64,000 bases of DNA from Tetrahymena elliotti 4EA (taxonomy: Eukaryota; Ciliophora; Oligohymenophorea; Hymenostomatida; Tetrahymenidae), in contig JH720316.1 of NCBI GenBank assembly GCA_000231825.2, positions 385,806 through 449,805 of the forward strand. The letters are read 5' to 3'. Every line of letters begins with the position of its first letter. Position 1 is the stretch's first letter. The notes below the pieces were generated by a model, which saw nothing but the letters and a program-made list of their open reading frames with translations, did no database searches and was not told the DNA's origin. This document shows positions 13,201 to 26,712 of the stretch, in pieces. A program made the translations under genes and the position numbers.

Positions 13201-16200
13201 AAATTTTTCATTTATAAAAAATACACTTAAAGATTTTTTTTGTGATAAAGTATTTCTTTGAGACATATCTCTTATCTCATCTTCCAATTGCCAAAGTAAA
13301 AATATCATTATTATTGAAGCTTATCAGTTATAATTTTTTTAAACTTTTTTGCTAAGTTAGAGATTGGATAGTGCTGAAAACCAATTAATTAGAAATTTTT
13401 TATTAGTTTGTTAGCAAATTTATTAAAAGATCCAAGAAAGCTAGAATGCTAAAAACAAAATTATTAAATTGTTAAGTATTTTATAATCAGAAAGGAATTA
13501 CCATAGTATCCATTTTTGTAATAAATATTTAGTAAGTTAGTGGTTGAAACAAATTTAAAAATAAGTAAATTAACTAAATAAAATTCCAGAAAATATAATT
13601 AAAGAATAAATTTTTTTAAAGAAATAATGATTACATATTAATATTACAACATTTAATTTAATTTCACTTTTTAATCTTACTTTCTTTCCTTTTTGTTATC
13701 TTTAATTTTTAATTTTGTTTCATAACTCTTTTCCATTTATCTCTCAGGAAATCTATGAATTTCTTCTTTACTTTTTATCGACCAATGCTAATAATTTATT
13801 ACTGTTAATACTAATGGAAATTACATTTTTCAGTTATCATTAGAAAAGTCTATATATACATCATAAATAAATACATTAATCTATAAGTTAGCAAAAATAT
13901 GATTAAAATCTATTTATTGATTTGTTTCTTTGTTAGGCAAGATTTAGTGGGAAATTTTTTGCTAATTTAATGATATATTTGTTTCTAACTCACTTCAAAT
14001 TTAAATGATAAAGAAAAATCCTTAATTAAGAATTTTACCCTCAGAAAGGAAATAGCATTTACTAAGGCATTTCAAATTAAAAATCAAACAATCAATTAAT
14101 TAAAGAAACAAGACACAAGCAAAAGACAACAAACAAAATACGAACAAATGAACAACTTATTTTCAATTTAATAAAATAGAATGGGAAAGATTAATTGAAT
14201 TTACACAAAGAAGAATGAATGATTCTTTGCTGGACTTATAATTTTGTATGATATCAGTAACAATATGCAAAAATAAAAATTTTTAAATGTGAAAAGAGAT
14301 TGAGAGAAAAACTTGAAAGTAATATTATAAGCCAGGCCTTAATTTACATTTTTTTTATGGTTTTTTATTTACTAAATCTGTAAGTATAGTGAAAGTAAAC
14401 CAAGGAATTATTCCACAAAGTCATAAAAAGATACCAAATTTTAAATATTTTCGGATTACAAATTAATTAAATGTAGTGTGTAATCAGCCGCAAAACTAAA
14501 ATACCTTAAGTCGTAGTCAAGTGAATGGTCTTTAAATCAAATTTTATTATGAGCATCTCTTTCAAATTATTTAAATTTGACAACTTATTTAATAATTAAA
14601 ACTCATATACCAACAGACCTACCCTATTAATCTATTTCTTCAATTAAGTATAAATCAATTTGTTTAATTGATTGTTCATTCATTATTGAAGATTTTAATT
14701 ATTTTCTGCTGTAAGCTTGCATAAATCAACAGCATTTATTTCGCTAGCTTATATTTATTCTTTATTCAAGTAGTTTTTTATTCGTCTTGGAGAAATAAAA
14801 AAAGTATAAAAGTAGTATCAATTTAATTCCTTTACTAGGTAGTTCTTTTTTAAGTGCTTTTTCGGTTTTGATTGAAAGATTTCATAAGAAAAAGTGCATA
14901 AATATGTACCCGTTTGCTTGGTATTTGAGAATAAATAACATTTAATATCGATAAAGTGTAAAATACACAGCAAAAAAAGGATGCATAGTAAGAAGACTGT
15001 AAATCCACCATTTTAATAAAAAATTGATTTTAAAAGTTAGGGAATTCGCTCATAATACTAACTAGAACATTTCATGTATATTTTATTTTTGAAGTTACTA
15101 TTATAAATAATTTAATATCAAAGATTTCTAGAAATTTGATTATTGGTCCAAAATATGAGAGAAAAGTTAACTTTTAGTGAGGTTTTTTGTAAGCAGATAA
15201 TCGGAATATTATTACCTTTATAGAAGAAAATTGTGGAAGTTAATTTAAGGGTTTACAATTTAAGCTGAGCATTTTTTTATCACTGAGTAATTTGCAATTT
15301 TGTAAATTGATAAAACATAAAAAATTTTTGATAAATATCATCATTTCTAATTCAGAGTAAAAAATAATTCTTAAAATAGAAAGTAAATTCATCACCTATT
15401 ATTGATTAACATCCTTATCAAGAAAATTACATTTAGCAAAATAAATAAATTGAAATTAAGTATTGGTTTGGCTGTAATGTCATTTCTCCTTCTTTTAATA
15501 TAAACTAATTAAATTTTTCTTCAACCCTAGATTACACTTAATTGTACAATATTTTTTGAATTTGAAGTCTATACACTAAAATTTACTCAATAGCAAAGTA
15601 TTTATTTTCATTATCACTATAATCATGCTCAGAGATCAACTCATAGCAGCTTTGCATATTTTTTAAGCAAAATTTGCTTCAAATTTCTAAAAAATTTTAT
15701 CTTGAGGGCTTATTCTTTTTATAGAAAAATAATTGAATATCAAAATTAAAAATGTTGTTATTTTTCTGAAAAATAAACCAGTGATTATTGAATATGTGAT
15801 GCAAACAGTTTATGAATTCAATTAAACGAAAATAAATGCAAATTAAAAGAAATAACTAACTCCATCTAGAAATACATAAGTTAAATATCTTACTGTTACC
15901 ATAAAAAAGAAATAAACTAATTTAAGTGGGATTTTAGGAAAGTAAAAATTAGAAATAACAACAATTTTAGATAATTTAAATCTGTAATTCTTCAATTAAA
16001 AATGTGATCATATCCAAATATTTTGAAAAGCTGTTAGCTGGTTAGGAGCAAATTTAACTTAATTTTTCAAAGCTAGCTAACTAAGTCCACTTACCCCAAA
16101 ATTTTGCCAAATATTAAACCAAATTTTTACCAACACAAAATTAATTTACTGTAAGAAAGAATGAAAAAAAATTAAAGATTACTTTTAATCAGTGCTTAAA

Positions 16201-16534
16201 AATGCATATAATTGCGACAATGAATCGATTGATTAATTACCTGTTTGTTGTTCTAAAAAAATGAGTAAAAAGGTTTGCAAAATAAACAAAAAAATTCATA
16301 AAGCATAAAAACAATTTTCTATTTTGTAAATGTATCCTCATACTAATAAAAAAACAATCTAAATTTACACAAATATTAAGTTAGTTAGGTCTTTGATTAT
16401 ATTTATATATATTTAGTCTTGCTTATTTAATCCTAAAAATTACCAATAGATTTTATTCTTTTATAATTTTCAGATATCTCTTTTTTTTGCTATATAAAAT
16501 TATCTATTCTTAATTAATTATTTTATCTCTTCTT
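10229..16534. other. 6.3 kb gene-poor region
   Basis: I see no supported gene. It contains simple repeats (a GA run near 12306-12322; TCAT-type repeats near 11806-11830) and one TGA-free frame at 12834-13547 (+), about 237 codons. That frame lacks an ATG near its start, has no recognisable motif, and is not called as a gene. Confidence 0.5.
12306..12322. repeat. GA microsatellite
   Basis: Short (GA)n dinucleotide run in the gene-poor region. It has no associated gene. Confidence 0.7.
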
Positions 16535-18895
16535 TCATTTTTTTAGAGATTAAAGAATGGCTTTTTCGATCTCTTCATCATAGACTTCATCATCAGCCAT
16601 ACCACCATACTGGTTGTTATATTATTGTTAAGGCTTGTAACCTCCTCCTTATTTTTCTTAGCCATATTTATTGCTAGTTGGTTATTGCTTAGCTTATTTC
16701 ATACTCTCCATGATAGCTCTTTAAATTTCTTCTTCATCTTCATTATTTATACCACCATCATTATATTTTGGTTTTTGCTCATAACTGGGATTTTACTTAA
16801 TTTGTTAGTTAGATGATTTTGATTAGCTGGATCTAGAATTTAACTAGGGTTGTTTTGATTTTTCTTAGACACTCATCATTATTGCTTTTTACAGTTCATC
16901 ATCGTCGTCATAACCTATATTATCTTGCTTATTATTTCCACTGCTGCTAGGTTACTTTTTTAAAACAGGATTTTATTGAGAACTAGGGGGGTAAGTTGGT
17001 TTTTGATCGTATTTTCCTCTGCTGGGGACTCTCTGATTTTAATTGGAGGTGCTCTAGGTGTTAGAAGGATACCCAGTAGGTTTATTCAAAGGTTGATAGT
17101 TGGGTATGCCAGATAGACCTTATGAAGCTTATGAAGGAACGTTTCTTAAAATTTCTTCATGATTTTTATATCCTGTAGGAGGGTACTTACTTGAAGGCTG
17201 ATTGAATTCTGGTTGACCTTTAGGAGGTATTTGTTTTTAAATAGGTACAGAAGGCTGGTAACTTGTTGCTTATGATCCATATGATGGTTTTTCATTTGTT
17301 GGTTATTGTGGCTTTATTTATTGATTTTGGATCGGTAAAGGATATTAATGGTTATTTATTGGTTTCTGATATTAATCTGGGTAAATATTTTAAGTTTTTG
17401 GTTTTTACTCATTGGTCAGAGGCTATTTATTAATCTGCTAATTCATGTTAGTGTACTTTTGCTAATATTTATCCTAACTAGACAACTCACTACTTTTTTT
17501 CTCAAAATTAGGGTTTTTCATGGTTTTCAAATTATCATAATAACCTTGCGTGGGTAAATCATTCAACTCCTTTAAGCGTTCTTCTTCTCTTCTCTATCTT
17601 GATGCGTCAGAAATATTTGAGCTTTACTTGCTGTTATAGATATTATTATTTGGTTTTAAATCTTCTCTTTTTTATGAGTAGGGATCTTTGTCATATTTAT
17701 TAGCTAAACCAGCTCCGTAGATGTCATCTTATCTCATTTAGTAGGTTGATATTGGTTATTACTGGTTTTAAGCACTAATTTGATTTGGTTTACTAACCGA
17801 AGGTATATCTTGCTTATTTGCTACTAACGGCTATCTTTGACCTTGAGAGCTAGGTGGTTTTACTCCATACTTATCTACAAGTTATTTCTCTTACTATTAA
17901 GTTGGACGTGTAGGATTTAATTAAACATTTTACTATCCTTAAGAAGAATTGCTAGATTATTGCTTGCTTAAACCATTGACAGAAGAAATCTAAGGCTTAA
18001 TTTGATCATTAGGAATTTTATTTTTTTCTAAGTTATTCAATGCTTGATTATTAGTTGAAATTGGATTGCGTTGTTACTATTGGGATGAAATATTAGTTTT
18101 GGATGGTTAAGATGAGTTTGAAACATTTTATTATTAAAATTATTATTAGTATTAAGAAGAAGGTTGATAAGGGGGTACATTTGTGCCTTTATTTGAGCTA
18201 TCTTTTTAATATTAATTCTTCATTTATTATGCAGCTGCAGCAGCTCTTTAATCATCTTCCTCTTTTTTTTTCTTCAAAGCTGCATTTGGATCAAAATCTC
18301 CTTTATTTTGTTCTCTAACTCTTTCATTTTTAAGAATTTAATTAATACTGCTTTAGGGATATGAACTAGGGATGTTCTAGTTGGCTGGCTTATTCTATTG
18401 ACTACTTTATGATGATTAATTATTACTCTAAGGTACTGATGCTTTTGGTTTGATTTCAGGTTTTTTAATTTCTTCTACAATTCCTACGCATGTATCAATG
18501 TGGATATCATAATCTCTCATTAAAATATTCTTTTTACATAACTCACATTACTTTGTACGACACCCACAAGTATACTCATGTTATTCAAATTCTTAAACAG
18601 GGAAAGATACATTGCAATAGCGACATTCACGAGGTCTAAGTTAGCATTAAGTATCAATATGCTTCTGCATTAATGTTTAGTTTTCTACAGTTTTTCCACA
18701 CTTTTCACATTCAACTGGCTTATGGAATTCCTCTTAATGCTCTTCCATTTCTCTTTTATCAACAAACATCTCACAATTAGGACATTTTCTAATATTTCTC
18801 AAGCAATAAGCTTCATGTAATTATACTTTGCTTTCAGGGAATAATTGCTTGCAATTTTCACAAGCTTTTTTAACTTCTTCATCTACAGCTGCCAT
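16535..18895 (-). CDS. TRAFD1-like zinc-finger protein with three UIMs
   Basis: Intronless, 786 residues from the ATG at 18895 (MAAVDEEV...). The frame stays open upstream to an ATG at 19165, but the shorter start matches the family, where the first CxxC comes within ~15 residues. Residues ~11-136 hold four or five TRAF-type zinc-finger units (CENC...H...C, CPNC...H, CEKC...H...C, CRYC...H...C, CELC...H...C) in the order of vertebrate TRAFD1/FLN29. A long Gln/Asn/Pro/Ser-rich linker follows. The last ~120 residues carry three ubiquitin-interacting motifs after acidic runs: LQKAIMMS, IQRAIMES and IEKAILQS, the last at the very C-terminus. This suggests a cytosolic ubiquitin-binding adaptor. 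The zinc-finger part probably mediates protein binding. Substrates unknown. Confidence 0.85.
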
Positions 18896-20042
18896 TAATT
18901 GAATAGTTTTGTTTACCTTTTATTTAATATGATTGCTTGCTTCCTTATTTTCTTTTCTTACTTATGTATGAACAGATAAAATAGCTATGAAAACTAGTTT
19001 TAAAATATCCTATTATAATATCTAATACCTTTATTTCTAATATTTTTCTATATATTTATTGATTATGATCTTAAGTTCTTCCTTTAATTACTTTTCAAAT
19101 TTTTTTTTCTTAACATTTAAAAATTCAATAATTTCTTAAATTTTTAAATTCATCTTAATCTTCATCGTTTCTGTATCTGATAAATCATTCTTTTTCAATC
19201 AAAACAAACAAATCGACCTATTCTAAAAATACTAAATGCTCTAAACCAAAAAAAATAAATAATTATTCTAATAAATCAATAATAATATTCTTACAATAAA
19301 TAAGTTATCTAAAAATGATTAAAAATAAATGATGAACTAAAATAATTAATTCATTATTAAATTTAACATTTTCAACACATTTTATTTTAAACAAAAATTT
19401 TTAATTTTAAATCATGAAATAAAAAAAACTATTTTAATTTAATTAATTGAAAAAAATGAAATTAATTTAATTATTTAAAAAAGTTAAAGAAACAAATATC
19501 TTTTTACTGCTGCTATACAAAATCTGATTTAGTTAATTTGGTTTAAAGTATTTTTTTAAATTAGGAGCTTGCTTTGGTTTAAATATGTACTTGAATTTGC
19601 TAGTAATAATTAAACTTAGAAATATGATAATTTTGAAATAATTTTTTACAAAACTATTAGAAGTACATTGTCATTTAAGGATTAATTCACATCACATTTT
19701 GTAGAAATAGTTTTGATTTTTTTGGTAGAAGTAGTTTATGTGGTTTAGGTATTTATATTTTAAGTAAGTTTAGGAAACATTTCTGTTTATATCAAGAAAT
19801 TTAGCTCAGAGTAAATTACATTATAAATAAATAATGATGAGGTTCTACCCCTTTAGTTAGACTTTGCTGGAAAATTAAAAATAATTAGCAGAAAAAAGTT
19901 TTGTAAATAAAACATTGAATTTAATGAAATACAACACAAAAATTATAAATATTCAATGTCTATGTTTCACTTTTCATTTGACATAAAGAACAGAATGAAA
20001 AATTGTTATTTTAATTAAAACTATTTTTTTTTGAATTGTTGC
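18896..20042. other. Intergenic or 5' leader, no separate gene
   Basis: The part from 18896 to 19165 is the open upstream extension of the TRAFD1-like frame, a Lys-rich possible coiled segment that may be 5' UTR or a longer N-terminus. The rest is AT-rich spacer up to the last exon of the U2SURP-like gene. I see no other feature. Confidence 0.5.
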
Positions 20043-23000
20043 TCATCTTTTCTTTTGGTTTTTATCATTGTAGCCTTTTCTTCTCTGTTTTATATTTTTA
20101 AATTAACACATGAATAAGTGATATCTTAAATAAATTACTTTATTTTTGGAGTCTTTTGAGTTTGATCTAGAAGATGATGAGGAAGAAGAAGACGAGGAAG
20201 ATGAAGAAGAAGAAGAACTTGAGCTTGAAGAATATCTTCCTTTTCTGTCTCCTTTTTTCTAATTTTTAGAGGTTTTTCTGGAGGATTTTGATCTGCTTCT
20301 ACTGTCCTTCTTGCTATCTTTAGTAGATTACTTTCTACCTCTACTTCTGCTTCTTGAACTAGAAGATGAAGAAGCTTCGTTTCGCTTGCTATTGCCCCTA
20401 AGTTTGGCAAAACCAGCTGCAGATTGAGAATAAATATTTGATTTTTCTTGCTTGTAAGAACTGATAGAAGGTACATTTAATTTTTGGTATTTTTAACCTA
20501 TTTATATTGGATTTGTACTACTTGAAGCTTACTGCTATTGTGCAGGTTTTGGTAGGGTTTTTTTATCATCTGATTGGTTCTATTTATATTTTTTAATAAT
20601 ATTTTAAAACAAAGGAAAAGATTAATTTAACAAAATTATGTTTCAGGGTGGGTGAGCAAAAGAATAATTGGTGTTTAAAGATTATATTTAGTTGTTAATT
20701 AGATTACTCGTTACTTAAAATAAATAATGGTGATATTGTATGTATTTTTATGAAAAGAATTTGTAAAAGTTCTTTTAATTAAAAAATTGAACCTCTTGAA
20801 AAAGACAAATTATTTTTAAATTGATCACTTCTCTTTGATTAAATATTGAATTTTACATTTTTCTTATAAATTCTTATTTAATTAATAATTTGTTGTCAGT
20901 ATATTTTTAGGTAATTGCAATTTTTCAAATAATGTGTTGTTTTTTCTTAGATACTTGAAAATTACTTTCAAATTTTACTATTTTACCTGTGCTTAAGGCT
21001 TTTTAGAAGAAATTGAAGGTATCTGATGCTGTTAATTTGTGTGCGCCCTTTGTGCTGGTATGGGCTTTGTGAGGAAAGAAATCTCGAAATCAGAAATAAC
21101 TTCATACACATTATTTTAAATATTTTTAATCTCTTCTGCCGTTAATGGTGTGCCGTTAATTTCTGATTCCTTGTATTCTTCACCCTTCTCCTCTTCTATG
21201 ATTTAAAATATGTCATTAGATACTTCAGCCTCTTTGGGTTTTTCACTATTTTTAATTTCTAAAAAGATTTCGTCAAACTCTGTAATAGGTTATCCATCGA
21301 TATCATTCTCGTTGAAAAATTTATTCTTATCTTGAATGTAAGTTAGTAAAGATAAACCAATATTAGTCCACTCTTCCACTAACTCTTTTTTCATATAATC
21401 ATGGTCAGTTGTATTTATCACGTTCTTATTAAAGCGCTGCATCTACTAAATAGCTTCTTATTTAGTAAATTTTTGAATATCTTCACTATTTCCCTTAAGC
21501 TACTTTAAAAGTCTGTAGTATTCAATAACTACTAGACGATTAAATATTTATCTAATACTACCCCTTGAGCTTACGCCTTGATTATGTGACTCTCTTTCTA
21601 ACTTAATTAAAATAGTTAATTACACTTAATTCAAATTTCCATGTGTATTTTTTTTATCAAATGAACAAAAATAAACTAAAAAATTTGATCTATCTCAACT
21701 TGTTAATTTAAAAAATTTTAATATTTTTAAAAAATACCTTATCCTATGGTATCTATTAAAGTTGTTCCCAATATACTTATAGTCTAAAAGTAATATGATT
21801 TGTAACTGAGTTCATTTTTTATAAAATAAAATCTAAAGGCTCTGAATTGAAAAGTATCTCTAATCCATTCATGTAGTTAGAATCATACACAGCCCAGTTA
21901 TTCCATACTTGTAAAACACGGAGGACTTTTTCTTTAAAACTCTAAGCTCCAGTAGCATCTCTCTCTGAATTGTGTCTGTAAGTATAATTGAGTATCTCAA
22001 AAATGTCTGGCAAAGTCCATTCAAAGTATAAACGAAAAGACCAAAAATTGCTAGAAGTCTGAGAACTATTATACAACACATCTGAAATCAAATAGACTAA
22101 AGACATCTGTAAATTAATTAAATAGTTTAAATAAATTTATTTGTTTAATTAAAGGTGATTATTTATTTCAATTCAAACAATAAATACCCACAACATTTTT
22201 TAATTTTTAAGTAAGTAAGTCAGTTTAAACATCTTCATTTAAATAATATTTAAAAAAATATAAGATATAAGATCAATTTTTTTTGGGATAAAATATTCTA
22301 CATAATGTTTGGAGCTTTTATTAGTTAATTTCAAATAAATTCAACAAAATCCTAAAAATTTCCAATTAACCAATGAATTACAACAATAATTTAACAATTA
22401 AATAATTGATTTATGAGATTTGTTGAATTCTTTTAAATAATATATTTGGTTTTTTTCTAGGACTTTTATTTGATAATTTCAACATAATTCTTAAATTTTG
22501 TGTGATCAAATACACAAAATCTGCAATTATGATATTTTTTGAGTTTTTTTAAATGTTATTTTTCATTTTACTGAATTTTCTTTTTATAAATATTTATTAC
22601 CATTTAATTCATATTATTTTTCATGCAAAGACAAGCCTAGTAAATAGTATTAACTACATCTGCTGCTGAATTGTGAAGATCCATCACCAAAATCATAGCA
22701 TCTGCAATTGAAGTCTTTAATGAACTAAGTTATCTTAGAGATTATTCAAGCTCATCTCTCTCTTTGAATGGAATGGGGTATAAGCCTTATGCAATTCTTT
22801 TAGATATTCTTTTCTCTCTCTCTTTCTACATTCTTTTTATTAAATTTCATAATTTAAGTTATGATCATAATAAATAAAAAAATGTTAAAAAATCATTATT
22901 AACTCAAAGTTTATTCTACTAAAAAATTATTTATTTTACTTATTTTTTGTTTAAAATTAAAGGTAGAAATGATTTTAATTGTTGAAAAAGTGTGCTTGAA

Positions 23001-25968
23001 TATGAATTTATTTATTTGAATTATTATAAATGTAAATTTTTATTTTTATTTAAAAAATTTTGTTTTAAAAATTTAAAAATGTTTTGGGTAGAATTTAAGA
23101 ATTTTTTAAAAAGAACTTTATTTGTATGAGTATATTGATTGAAATTCATGAAATAAANNNNNNNNNNNNNNNNNNNNNNNNNNNNNNNNNNNNNNNNNNN
23201 NNNNNNNNNNNNNNNNNNNNNNNNNNNNNNNNNNNNNNNNNNNNNNNNNNNNNNNNNGAATTTTTTAAAAAGAACTTTATTTGTATGAGTATATTGATTG
23301 AAATTCATGAAATAAAAATTTTATTTTGAATTAATTTTTTTTAATTTGATAAAATTCAAAAATCTATTAATTTAGTAAAAACTTGAATTTTCTTCTTTTT
23401 ATTGATTCTAAATTAATTAAATGAGTTATTTAATATTAAATATTGAAAACGATTTAAGATTTAAAATAGTTTAATTCAAAATTATAAATTAATTTAAGTT
23501 TGTTTTTATTCGCTTGATTAGATAAATTTTTTAGTAAATAAATAAATTTATGAAAGTTAAATAAATACTCCTCTGTGTAGGGTGGATAGTAAATAGGTCC
23601 ATTAGTAGATAATTTGAAAGGATCCATACTCCAAGATTTTTCGTCATCACCTTAAGATTAAGAGTAAAGTCTCCATTTGTAATATTAATGTTCATAACAA
23701 TTATTCTTACATATTTAAATGATATTTAGATATTTTAATAAGGTTTTATTGATAAAATTACAATGAAAACAAATGCAAATTCTTTATTTTTCTTTTCAGA
23801 TTCTTTGAGCTTTTCTTCAAACCAGAAACCTTCCTGTTTTTTAAATGTATTTGAGATTGATGATAGAATATAAAAGTTATAATTACTTGTATAACATATT
23901 TGGCTGTTTTATCAACAAGTTTTCTTATAAAATCATTTTAGGGAGGCTCAATATGAATGATCTTCTCTTCTCCCTATTCGAGATATTGGAAGACTGAGAT
24001 TTTACTTAGTTGTTCATTAAATCTAGTATTTGAATCTGCCTCAAAATTTGATGTTCTTTAATATGATTTGAATATTTGGTTAATCATTTGAATTAAATAT
24101 TAAATTCAAAATAAAACTGTTGGTATTGATGAGATAGCATCTAATTTTATAAATTTTAATTTAATATTTTTAAATTATTCAAAGTGCTTTTTTTTCTTAA
24201 ATATTTTACCTTGTAAAGATCTCCTAGCTCACTCTCAGGTTCATAGCCATATCTAAATTATAAAATCAAAGCTGTTTTTAACAAGCAAACAAAAATATTA
24301 TAAAATCAACTTACCTCACAGTGAATTTGCATTGAGGATTTTATGAAAGCACTCCTTCCATAGCAGCTTTAGCAGATGATAATTCTTCATAAGAAACATA
24401 AGCTATAATTTCTGCATCCTTTTTATTATTTTTTATTTTATTTGAGTTAAAAATGATAGGTTTTCTATTAAACTTTTATTCATAAATTTTCTTTAGTGAG
24501 TTTATGAAGTTCTAATTGAGTTTTTTTTAGGGGAATGTAAAGTTTCGATTTGCTCAAAAATAATAGGAAGAATTAATGATCTGATAGTATTAAAGACAGA
24601 TAAATTACCAGTTAATCAGGAAAATAAATTGCTCTTCTTTTAATTAGCTTGATTTTTCCATAGTTTTAAAATATTTAAAAGAGATATGACTCATCTTCTT
24701 CTAATTCCAGATTTTCTTTTTTTAGAAAGAAATTTATTAAAAGTTATTAAAATTAAATAATAATTTTAGTATTTACATAAACACAAGGTAGGGATACTTT
24801 TATCTGTAAAGACATGGGATTAATATCTTTTAACATTGTCTATAGGGTCATATGCAGACTCTTTAAAGAGATCTCTTTTTTCCATTTCTTTGACGATTGT
24901 AACTTCTAGACATAATTATTTCATAAATTAGTCTTCAAAATAATTGAAAAGATAATTTACTTTAGTCAGTTTTGGTAGAAGGTTTAGTTTTCGTAGAAAA
25001 GACCATTGGATTTTACTATTTATTGAATAATAGATTTAAAATGAGTTGAAGATTTATAGAGAGATCTTATTAATTGTAATTGAATTTGCAAATTATTTGT
25101 TGATTACATTCTTGTTTTTGAGATGAGAAAAGAATTCATCTACTTAGTTCTTTGTCTTTTCATCTACAATTATCAAATATTTAACAAAAGTGAATTAATT
25201 TACTAATAGACTTATTAGTTAGTAGGTTTAGAATGAAATATTTTTTTTACTTTTTTTCATACTCATGCTCATATTTTCATATTTAAGATAGGGATTGAGC
25301 TCCTCTTCGTCGACCATATTAGGTTCTCCATTATCGGCTTATATTTATTGCTGCTTTAAAATTTTAATGTTGCGTTGAAGTTTTGATTGATTGATTCACA
25401 AGCAAATTGCTTAGGATAAGAATTGTTTATTTATTTATTTATTGATAAATGTATGAAATTAAAATTGGCAAATAAGAAACAAGCATTAGCTTTTTTAATT
25501 TTCTCTAATGCTAAATTGCCATCTTTAATCAATTGCTATTAATAAAAAGTTAATATTTTTTTAAACTTTCTACAGTGTTTGGTGTATAAAAAGACCCTTT
25601 TTCAATATTATCTGTGACTTTGTTCTAATAATTAATAAAATAATCTTAACAAGCTGCCAGTAAATAAGTGCTTCTATTGATTTCTATAATAGATATCCAT
25701 TTAAAAATAATTACATCTGATCCTTGAACTCCTCCCCTAACAAAAAGTGGTGGCTACTAACCTTTAGGTTTAAAATCAGTCTCATCAGAACCGAATTCTC
25801 TTTCATAGCTTTCTAATATTTTTTTTGTCTCCATATCAAACTATTTATACAAATTAATGTCAATAAAGACTTCAAACTCATAAGTAGCTTGTATTTTTTT
25901 ATGATATTTCTAATTTCTACTTTAGCTTATGCTGGTTTTCCACCAGGGACAACACATGTTTGCTTCAT
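20043..25968 (-). CDS. U2SURP: U2SURP/SR140-like splicing factor (18 exons)
   Basis: U2 snRNP-associated SURP protein homologue, ~960 residues, acting in nuclear pre-mRNA splicing. Exons (minus): 25921-25968, 25715-25840, 25574-25624, 25251-25353, 25108-25163, 24961-25015, 24777-24905, 24609-24715, 24315-24418, 24210-24252, 23887-24039, 23762-23833, 23569-23705, 22601-22832, 21738-22106, 20987-21601, 20139-20579, 20043-20084. Phases agree throughout. Domains in family order: N-terminal PLFVRGGV motif; RRM ~183-270 (LCLQNL, AEIIAYVSY); SURP ~305-370 (FIRKLVDKTAKYV, YYKWRLYS); the linker W-x4-F-x4-NGPIYYPP; CID ~400-560 (SIADAMILVMDLHNSAADVV, YLISDVLYNSS, WNNWAVYD); C-terminal RS/poly-Ser tract. 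The joins at 25353/25574 and the first ATG are the least certain. The intron 22833-23568 contains a 100-N gap. Confidence 0.88.
23099..23157. repeat. 59-bp direct repeat, left of gap
   Basis: Identical base for base to 23258-23316 on the other side of the N run. This is most simply an unmerged contig overlap rather than a biological repeat. Confidence 0.85.
23158..23257. other. Assembly gap (100 N)
   Basis: Exactly 100 N, the usual placeholder for a gap of unknown size. It lies within the intron 22833-23568 of the U2SURP-like gene, so no coding exon appears to be lost. Confidence 0.95.
23258..23316. repeat. 59-bp direct repeat, right of gap
   Basis: Second copy of the sequence at 23099-23157. 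If the two are one locus, the gap and one copy should be removed and the intron is about 159 bp shorter. Confidence 0.85.
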
Positions 25969-26712
25969 CTATGCCTAAATTGTTGAAATATGTATCTTTA
26001 TTCTAAATTTTAAAGGTTATATATAGTTCACTTTAAACTAAAAAATCTTAAAAACTTGCGAATTTATCAAAGAAATTTTATTATTACTAATTAGAAAATG
26101 TCAAAACATTTTGATTAAAAAATTAAATCTAAATAAAAAAATAATTTTTCTAAATTAGAAATAATTGTTCTAAATTAGAAATAATTTATCTAATTTTTTA
26201 TTTAATTTTATTTTAGAATTTGAAAAAGAAGATATTTTAGATGAATTTAACTTAAATTATATATTTATTTTATTCCAATCAGAGCAATATAAAATATATC
26301 TTTTCATTTAAATAAAAACATTGTAAAATTTATGAAGAAAATCTTTTAGAATATTTAACTTAGCTAAAAAGAAATGAGTCTAATCTGGTAAACAATGATT
26401 AATTGCTTGCTTTATATACTTTTAATTCTAAAGAGACTAGACAGTATATTTTTTGTTAATTTGTTTTTTTTTTAAATATTTTTTGATTTTATACAAAATT
26501 AAGGTAAACAAACAAATGCATTTATTCAGAACATGCATTCAATTTTTGTTGTGTTTAAAAGTTTATGAGGTTTGGTAAAATTTAAAAATAAGAATTAATT
26601 TAAAGGCAAATAATTTTAATTTTTGACGAATTTAAAAAATAGATAGAATAAAAATACATTTTAATCTCTATGTTAGAATGAAAGATAAAAAATAACAATA
26701 TTAAGATTGTTT
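25969..26712. other. Intergenic, no gene seen
   Basis: AT-rich spacer between the first exon of the U2SURP-like gene and the stop of the Rab-like gene. It should contain the U2SURP promoter and 5' UTR. An additional short 5' exon cannot be excluded because the upstream frame is open. Confidence 0.5.

Noticed and set aside
20135..20476. 113-residue minus-strand ORF in the standard code (MYLLSVLTSKKNQ...)
   Set aside because: It is a shadow in the wrong frame of the RS-domain exon of the U2SURP-like gene, whose correct frame gives the Ser/Arg-rich tail.
20139..20579. Poly-Ser tract as a possible stand-alone SR protein gene
   Set aside because: Splice phase joins it to the CID-containing exons, and an RS tail is expected at the C-terminus of U2SURP.
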